This document shows, one piece after another, positions 57,560 through 64,000 of a stretch of DNA of 64,000 nucleotides. The notes below the pieces were generated by a model. The model saw only the letters and a program-made list of their open reading frames with translations, was not told the origin of the DNA and ran no database searches. The translations under genes were made by a program, and so were the position numbers. The stretch is from contig JALMGJ010000001.1 in assembly GCA_023362775.1 (NCBI GenBank), positions 61,218,501 to 61,282,500 of the forward strand, written 5' to 3'. Position 1 is the stretch's first letter, and every line of letters begins with the position of its first letter. The DNA comes from Charina bottae (lineage: Eukaryota; Chordata; Lepidosauria; Squamata; Charinaidae).

Positions 57560-59035
57560 GCTATACTTATTAGAGTTTATGGGCACCTAGGGAAGGTTGT
57601 ACAGAAGGTGGTTGTGTTGCAGCTTCAGAGGACTCTGGGAGAAGCAGATTATCTGAACCCCTTTCAGTCAGGGTTCAGGCCTGGGTATGGGACTGAGGCG
57701 GCATTGATTGCACTCTTGGATGACCTTTGGTGGGAGCTCTTCTTGACCTCTCAGTGTACCATCGATCATGGTATCTTCTGGACCAGCTCTAGAAGCTGGG
57801 GGTGGGCGGCATGGTGTTGTGCTTGTTCTTCTTCTTCTGGAGTCAGTTCCAGTTGGTGCTGATAGGAGGGGAGAGATCTACCTGGCACACCCTCCTTTGT
57901 GGGGTGCCTCAGGGCTTGGTACTCTCTCCCCTCCTATTTAACATCTACATGAAGCTGCTGGGTGAGGTCATCCAGCGGTTTGGGGTGAGGTATCATTAGT
58001 ATTCTGATGATACCCAGCTTTATATCTCCACCCCAGGCTGCCTGAGTGATGCCATAGAGGTTCTGTCTCAGTGCCTGGAGGCTGTGGGGGCCTGGATGGG
58101 ACACAACAGGCTTCAGCTCAACCCAAGCAAGACCGAGTGGCTGTGGGTTTTTGGACCTCCTGGTTCCAGGGACCTTCCATCTTTGATTCTGGATGGGGTG
58201 GCACTGCCCCAGATAGACCTGGTACGCAATCTGGGGGTCCTCCTGGACTCATGGCTCCTGCTCAAAGACCAGGTGGCAGTCGTGGCCAGGACAGCCTTTG
58301 CATAGCTTAGTCAGTTGTGCCCATTCCTGGACCAGGGGGCCCTGCTCACAGTCACTCATATCCTTGTGACCTCCAGATTGGACTACTGCAATGCGCTTTA
58401 CATGGGGCTGCTCTTAAAGAGTATCCGGAAGCTTCAACTGGTGCAAAATGCGGCAGTGCAGGCAGTTATTGATGCCAGTTACTTGGCACATGTGATACCA
58501 CTGCTCTGCGGGCTGCATTGGCTTCCAGTGTGCTTCCGGGTGCAATTCAAGGTGCTGATTGTCACCTTTAAAGCTCTTCATGGCTTAGGACCAGACTACT
58601 TACGGGACCATCTCTCCCCGGTTATTTCTACCCGTCCTATCTGATCTGGCAGGATGGGCATGCACCAGGTACCATCAGCTAGGGAGTGTTGGCTGGCAGG
58701 GCCCAGAAGGAGCCTTTTCTGCCATGGCACCCACCCTTTGGAACTTCATTCCCACTGAGATTAGATTACCCCGTTCCTTTTGGCCTTTTGTAAGGCTTTG
58801 AAAACCTGGCTTTATGCTCGAGCCTGGGGCCCTGGGCGTGGGTTAGAGCCCATCTCCTGATTGTATGGATGATAGGTTAGATCATGCCCAGCTGCTATGT
58901 GTTTTTATTTTTGTTTTACATTATGTATTTTGTGTTTTTATTTTTTTTTATTGTAAGCTGCCTAGAGTCACGTAAAAGTGAGATGGGCGGCTATATAAAT
59001 CGAGCAAATAAATAAATAAATAAAATAAAATCCAC
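57560..59035 (+). mobile_element. L2-type LINE, 5'-truncated, with RT remnants
   Basis: This is the longest L2 copy. Broken frames contain LNPFQSGFRPGYGTEAAL (57650-57710), CGVPQGLVLSPLLFNIYMK (57897-57955), the catalytic region as YSDDTQLY preceded by a stop (58003-58025), LNPSKTEWLWVFGPPG, LGVLLDSWLLLKDQVA, VTSRLDYCNALYMGLLLKSI and GLHWLPVCFRVQFK. The 3' end is TGTAAGCTGCCTAGAGTCAC, GATGGGCGGCTATATAAATC and (AAAT)n. It has multiple stops and frameshifts and is inactive. Confidence 0.93.
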
Positions 59036-59443
59036 GCATGTAATGGAGAACCATGTGGAAGAAGGATAATCTACTCAAAAACCTCCTGAAATGTCCATTT
59101 CTTTGAATATTTTGTTTTTGGATAATGACTAGCTTTTTAAGAAAATGCAACTTCAATCACATTTGGTAAACACATTGGGTTGTTGTGATGTCCACAACTA
59201 TGGCAAATATGTCCATACAGATTTAGCCATTTTGTAAGCTTTTTCCATTTTTTTCTCTGCCTTAAAAAAAAACTTTGGGTTTGTTATTAGTTGTTTTAAA
59301 TTGTATTCTTCTTTCAGTTTTCTGAGACTAAACTCCACTAAGTTCAATGTAACGTATATCTGAGTGGACATTGTAGAACTGTAATAACATTTACATGTGA
59401 TTAAATATAATTAAATGCATTAGATATATTTCTGGAAATATGC

Positions 59444-59469
59444 TTGTGTGTGTGTGTGTGTGTGTGTGT
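59444..59469. repeat. (TG)n microsatellite
   Basis: Thirteen TG units. Confidence 0.96.
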
Positions 59470-59879
59470 CTTTTCAGAAATAAATCTACTGCATTTTTTA
59501 AAAACTGCTTGAATTGTTGTTTTATTAATTGAATGTGATGAAATTTACTGTGATCGTAGCTCCTGTATGTGAAATACTAATTTCCATGTGCCAAATATGG
59601 ACTAATAGGTTGACACAATTTGGTACAAAGGGAAGGCGTGTTCATAAGATATTACGCTTCTTCTTCTTGGACATGGTGGAGATAATTATCAGGGGATGAG
59701 ATAGAAATATAAGAGATTAATTCACTGTTCAGGGATTATTATTGTTTTTGATGACATTGCCGTGTATGCGTTTGGGTGTGTGTTTTGCCGAAAAAAGAAT
59801 CAGTCTCTAGGCTAAGTCAGCTTGCTAACATAGTTCACAAAGACCTTTTCATACATGACTAGGCAACAGAGATGAGGAG

Positions 59880-60240
59880 TATTTCAATCCTATGAGGTAG
59901 GCTGGACCAGGAAACCAACTCTACAAGTATGACTGGAACTATATTTTATTGATAAAGGCTGCAGTAACAGTATCTTGAAAGCCTGACAGCCTTATCCCTT
60001 TCCTCCCTCTTATACCGCAGAGAGTTAGGGTGCAGCCAGGCTGAATTTCTTCCTAAAGTTTTCTTTTTCCCCAGGCTTAAAGCATGTTTTTGTAACCATC
60101 TCAGTATAGTTTCTTCAAAGTCAGCTCTGTGGCTCTCTACACCATAAATGCAAAGCCCTTTTAACACCCAAGACCTGTCACCCAACACCAATACACTGCA
60201 ATTGCAGCAATCTCTGGAAGATTGTTCCCAAGGTTCACTC
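59880..60240. repeat. Unclassified interspersed repeat, copy C
   Basis: Contains ACCAGGAAACCAACTCTACA, TATTTTATTGATAAAGGCTG and CAGTAACAGTATCTTGAAAG, matching copies at 1570 and 17817. The right half is unmatched in the window. Family unknown. Confidence 0.5.
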
Positions 60241-60280
60241 AATTTGAGAACAGATCAATTAGTCAAATACTCTCCATCAT

Positions 60281-60367
60281 CACGTTTCCACTGAGAAAAT
60301 AGAAATCCAGTTGACATGATTCAAGCTACAGACAGTTCCACCTGGATGACTGAGAACCTTCATAGAC
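60281..60367 (+). mobile_element. Penelope 3'-end fragment with TSD
   Basis: Eighty-seven bases matching the last part of the Penelope element's sense strand (from CGTTTCCACT through GACATGATTCAAGCTACAGA to CTTCATAGAC), with few differences. It is flanked by a perfect 14-bp repeat, ATACTCTCCATCAT, at 60267-60280 and 60368-60381. This is a severely 5'-truncated insertion. Confidence 0.9.
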
Positions 60368-61588
60368 ATACTCTCCATCATAGTATTTTTTTAGTTCTTG
60401 CTGCAGATGCTGGAGTTCCATCCTTTGTAGCAAGTTATTAGGGCTAGTTTTGTGGAAATCTAGAATTGGAAAGAATTGGACATGCCCAGTCCACCCTGGG
60501 AAAATGAAAACCTATTCTGAATTAACCCCTCTGCCTATATACAGTATCTGGGTTGTGCTGAATCTAGTGCACACCACTATTGATATTAGCTTTTTAATGC
60601 GTATATTAAAGCACCCTTGATGATTTAATAGAAAATCAGTTTACAGGGGGCAATATAATAATCAAAAATTTAAATAAGCATAGATATTTTTCTGTAGTTT
60701 CTTCTCAGCAGCCTCCTTTCTTTTTGTTATCCCAAGCCCTCTATAACACAACTGGAACATAAAGAGCTTTTGATTATATTCCCCATCAACTTTATTTAAA
60801 GTCAATTGTCACATAGCTCTGAACAGCTATTTTAATAGCATGATGGATGTTCATTATCTCAAGTGAATGTCTTAATATTTGTGAGTATATTGTGACTCTA
60901 TGGGTGTCAACCTGTGGAAAGATTAAAGTGTGTGAGTCAAAGGATACTGCTTATGGTGTGAGGTAATTAGTAGCATTATTGTAATATGAATACGTGCTGT
61001 AGTTATGATTCTTTAATTTTTCATAATAGAATCTGTCTACACGAGAAGCTTTCATTACTTATTATTTTCTGCCTGGCAAAGGAAGGAAAAAATGAATATG
61101 AAAAAGTTGATTCATTTGATACAGCTGGGCAGAACCCAATAAATTACCCTACACTGTGATCAGTGTGCTAAAAGGGAGCAACAAGGACATGAGTATAAGA
61201 AGTAAAAACACGCTGTTAATCAGAAGTACTCTTGTCAAGAACTATGCAGAATGTGGCAAATAATTTCAATATTTGGTTCAAAAACAAATAATTACGCCAG
61301 TTTAATATCCATGAGTTGAGATTTAAAGGTTCATTTTGCCCCCACAAGAACTTTCCCCCACTCTTTCCCCCGGGACAGTCCTTTAAAATCTATGGATCTA
61401 TTTTCTTTCCTCAGTTTTATCCAGACAGAGATCAGAAGTAATTATTGGATGTTCTTCTCACACAAGACCAAATGTGTATAATGTCAATGCCAATTGCATC
61501 CATCCTAGTGCTTTTCATCGTGTTCATTTACATGCCATGAATGTGTGAACAAGTGAGAGATAAACATGCCTTTTTGATTTCTAACTAG

Positions 61589-61719
61589 GTATTAAAATGA
61601 GCTTTAAAACTACAGAACGTGAGGGTCTACTTTTTCTCTCCATGTCACCTGGTAATCAAGAAGAATATATTGTCCTTCAATTGAAAAGAGGACGTCCTTA
61701 CTTTCTCTTTGATCCACAG
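61589..61719 (+). CDS. USH2A: USH2A internal exon: start of laminin G-like domain 1
   Basis: This exon opens the first laminin G-like domain of usherin. The acceptor AG is at 61587-61588 and the donor GTAAGA starts at 61720; the exon ends in phase 0. The translation reads GIKMSFKTTEREGLLFLSMS, then PGNQEEYIVLQLKRG and YFLFDPQ. This is the typical laminin G strand pattern and matches human FRTKVPEGLIVFAASPGNQEEYFALQLKKG (from memory). The partner exons of this domain lie beyond the window. A 22.3-kb intron separates it from the previous exon. Confidence 0.94.
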
Positions 61720-61747
61720 GTAAGATAGTATTTAATAATACAGTAGA

Positions 61748-61749
<2 letters not shown>

Positions 61750-61788
<39 letters not shown>
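61750..61788. repeat. (AC)n microsatellite
   Basis: About 19 AC units, 30 bp past the last exon's donor. Confidence 0.97.
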
Positions 61789-61789
<1 letters not shown>

Positions 61790-61805
61790 TCTCTGCTTCT
61801 TAATG

Positions 61806-62482
61806 AAGAGGTTCTCAAACTATGGATCCAGACCCCCTGGGAAGTCATGAGCAACTTAGTTGTGGGTCACATTATTTAAGAAAATTTCATCAGACTTGGA
61901 CAGGCAAAGTGGGACCACTGTCAGAAATTGCTGGGGCCAGAATACCTGAAGGACCGTCTTATCCCCATTTTATCGACCCGCCCCACCAGGTCATTCAGAG
62001 AGGGCCTGCTACGAACCCCATCAATTAAAGAATGTCATCGGATGGGGTCTAGGAGGCGGGCCTTCTCTGTGGTAGCGCCCACACTGTGGAACATCTTGCC
62101 CCCAGAGTTGAGGCAGATCTCCTCCCTCCCGACCTTTAGGAAAGAGCTGAAGACCTGGTTCTGCCGCCTGGCATGGGAAGGAGGGAGGGATAGCTCCTCA
62201 TGGGGGTGGTTAATTCCTTAATTTATTGTCCTTCGTTTAATTCCATCTCCATCTGGATTTATAATTATTTATTAATTTTATATATTGTACATTGATGTTT
62301 TATCCTGTTTTAATCTATTTTATTGTAAACCGCCCAGAGTTCCCCGTTGGGGGAGATGGGCGGTTATATAAATTTAAATAAATAAATAAAATAAATAATT
62401 TTATTCATGCAGGGTTCTCACACAAATTCATTTACTGTATCTTGTTTGGGGATCGTAATACTACAAAGTTTGAGAACCACTA
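61806..62482. mobile_element. hAT (Charlie-like) element split by L2
   Basis: Left GGTTCTCAAACTATGGATCC and right AGTTTGAGAACCACTA resemble the CAGTGGTTCTCAAAC terminus of Charlie-type hAT elements. The left terminal bases are mutated and no clear TSD remains. An L2 fragment fills 61931-62398. Confidence 0.7.
61931..62398 (+). mobile_element. L2-type LINE 3' fragment
   Basis: The reading frame 61928-62218 has LGPEYLKDRLIPILSTRPTR, FREGLLRTPSIKE, RRRAFSVVAPTLWNILPPEL and FRKELKTWFCRLAW, followed by GTAAACCGCCCAGAGTTCCC, GGGAGATGGGCGGTTATATA and (AAAT)n. The frame over the C-terminus is intact, so it is younger than most L2 copies here. Confidence 0.92.
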
Positions 62483-63399
62483 GATCAGTGGTTTTAGGTG
62501 ACATATGCCTGCCTAACAAGGGGAGAAGAATTGAAACATCAGTTAATGTTAATCAGTGAATCACTTAAATGGAAATTGAATGAAATTTCAAAATTATAAT
62601 TTGGCCTTTATGAAATTTTGATGCTAAGGTTATAAAATAAAACAACTTTATATATTAAAAAATAAGGAAAATGAGAGCATTCCATTTCAAAGTAATTACA
62701 GTATTTATTATAAAAATAACACAGGTTTTAATAACAGTGTATCCCACTTTAAAAAAGATAGCTGGAACAAAAATAATGTCTATTCATTCTCCTTCCTATT
62801 TCTAGTAGCAAAGGATTAGTTGAAGGTGTAGGCCACTAGATGTTATAACCTGACATTCAGAGGAATCCCTATTTAAAGACAGAGGAGCAATGAAACAGCA
62901 GTCTTCATGTGCCAGTGCAAAGACACTAGCAAGTAGGATCACTCTAATTGTGCTGTGTGTTGGTCTGCTTGTGTATAGTAAAAGACTGAAATGTAACTAA
63001 CTTCTGAATGCATAAAAAATAAATAGCCCGTTTATTGCTTATTTCAAAGAGAAAGAGTTTGGAAAATGGACATATATTTTTCCAGGGAATTAAATGCAGG
63101 CTTCAAAGTTTTATTATTAAACTGATTTTTTTTTCAATTTGAAATTACAAGGGTTTCCTGTAAAAGGTTATTTCTTCCTGTTGTTTCAATTGAGATACAG
63201 TATATATCTTAATCTAGATTAAATAGTGTACAATAAATATCTGTAATTATATAACTATAATTGTATTAATCAATAGCATCATTAGAAAACCCCAATAACA
63301 ATAATGTCATTAATGGTGCCCAGATACACCCTATGTTCACACATCCTCCATATCCATCTCCAAGTGCCTGCTTATATAACCAGATCTTCACAAAACTTC

Positions 63400-63700
63400 T
63401 CCTTATTAGCAATTGGGAAACTAATCTGGGGGAGCCAGTTCCACAGAAGGATGGCTTTGCTTCCAAGTCCTTTCCTGTCACACCTCAAGGTTTTTCTACC
63501 ATCATGTCTTGGAGGGCCAGTTTCTCCTTGAGAACAAACATGAATGGAGCATAAGCAAAAACTGGGCAAAGGCTTTTCGGGCTACAATTTCCACCTGCTG
63601 TTCCAGCCTGAATTGTGAGTTCAGAAGGACCCCAGATTATGAACCAGCTGTTTCTGATCTTCCGAGAGATCCAGAAGGACCCAGTAAGGTTGTGCTTTCC
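63400..63700 (-). mobile_element. Decayed L2-type LINE fragment
   Basis: GGGCAAAGGCTTTTCGGGCT, CCACCTGCTGTTCCAGCCTG and GAGTTCAGAAGGACCCC line up with the same minus-strand order in the better L2 copy at 46930-47010. Otherwise degraded. Confidence 0.5.
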
Positions 63701-64000
63701 GTATCTAGATCTTCATATAGGTCATTGACAAGAGTGACCAATATAATTTCTTTCCTATACATAATAAGGATGGAGAAGTAAATTCACTTGTTTGTCCTTT
63801 CCACCAGGAGGCAAACATGTGTCCATTATTCCTTGCCTACCAACATCACTTCAAGTGTCTCATCTGGCATTTCGTTTCCTGAAGTTCCTCTGTAAACCAA
63901 GGAGATCCTGGGATCAGCATAGAGGTTGAGATGTTCTGGGGCAACTCTATCAAGAGCCCCCATTGCATTTTGCTCTAGAGGCTGTTTAAAATCTCAATAG

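Larger units (their letters stand above)
39256..61588 (+). other. USH2A: USH2A intron 7 of the window
   Basis: This 22.3-kb intron contains a hAT element with nested BovB (39719-40401), a TIR element (42885-43182), LINE fragments at 43195, 43376, 46150, 49325 and 57560, Sauria SINEs at 48223 and 51015, a local duplication (50913 and 52770), CORE-SINE relics at 54955 and 56685, an unclassified repeat near 59893 and a PLE tail insertion (60281). I recognise nothing in 40410-42820, 43700-46150, 47010-48210, 51470-52770, 53000-54950, 55110-56560 or 60390-61588. Confidence 0.85.
61720..64000 (+). other. USH2A: USH2A intron (downstream, partial)
   Basis: This is intron sequence after the donor at 61720. 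It has an AC microsatellite, a hAT-type element split by an L2 insertion (61806-62482) and a probable L2 relic on the minus strand (63400-63700). I see nothing in 62483-63400 or 63700-64000. Confidence 0.8.

Overview
This window is nuclear DNA from a vertebrate, almost certainly a squamate reptile (lizard or snake; I cannot resolve which). Seven insertions of the lepidosaur-specific Sauria SINE, with its tRNA-derived head and BovB-type tail, point there. So do a BovB LINE fragment, L2-type LINEs with the squamate-style 3' tail, Penelope and Tc1/hAT elements, and AT-rich introns full of microsatellites.

The only host gene I can support is USH2A (usherin), on the + strand and running through the whole window. 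Eight consecutive internal exons are visible, all with AG/GT boundaries and matching phases. Spliced together they give 585 uninterrupted codons. These encode the last laminin-EGF-like module (470-633), fibronectin type III modules 1 to 4 (6739-25663), a further FN3-like linker segment (39025-39255) and the start of the first laminin G-like domain (61589-61719). The gene starts upstream of the window and continues beyond it.

Everything else is intron, and it is unusually readable as layered transposon history. Intron 2 (6898-16481) holds a Sauria SINE split by a near-full-length L1, both with clear target-site duplications (TSDs). Intron 3 (16977-21947) holds a young Penelope-like element (PLE) on the minus strand. 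It has an intact 849-codon RT plus GIY-YIG ORF, a 549-bp tandem terminal repeat, hammerhead-ribozyme-like motifs and a 12-bp TSD. Intron 6 (25664-39024) holds a compact Tc1-like MITE, several SINEs and an inverted repeat with hammerhead-like cores. Intron 7 (39256-61588) holds a hAT element invaded by BovB, two large L2 relics, a local duplication in which one copy carries a Sauria SINE and the other is the empty site, and an 87-bp PLE tail insertion flanked by a 14-bp direct repeat.

I see no rRNA, functional tRNA, CRISPR or prokaryote-style operon structure. The most interesting signals are the PLE architecture, where the repeat supplies the ORF's start codon, and the related ribozyme-like and tail fragments.
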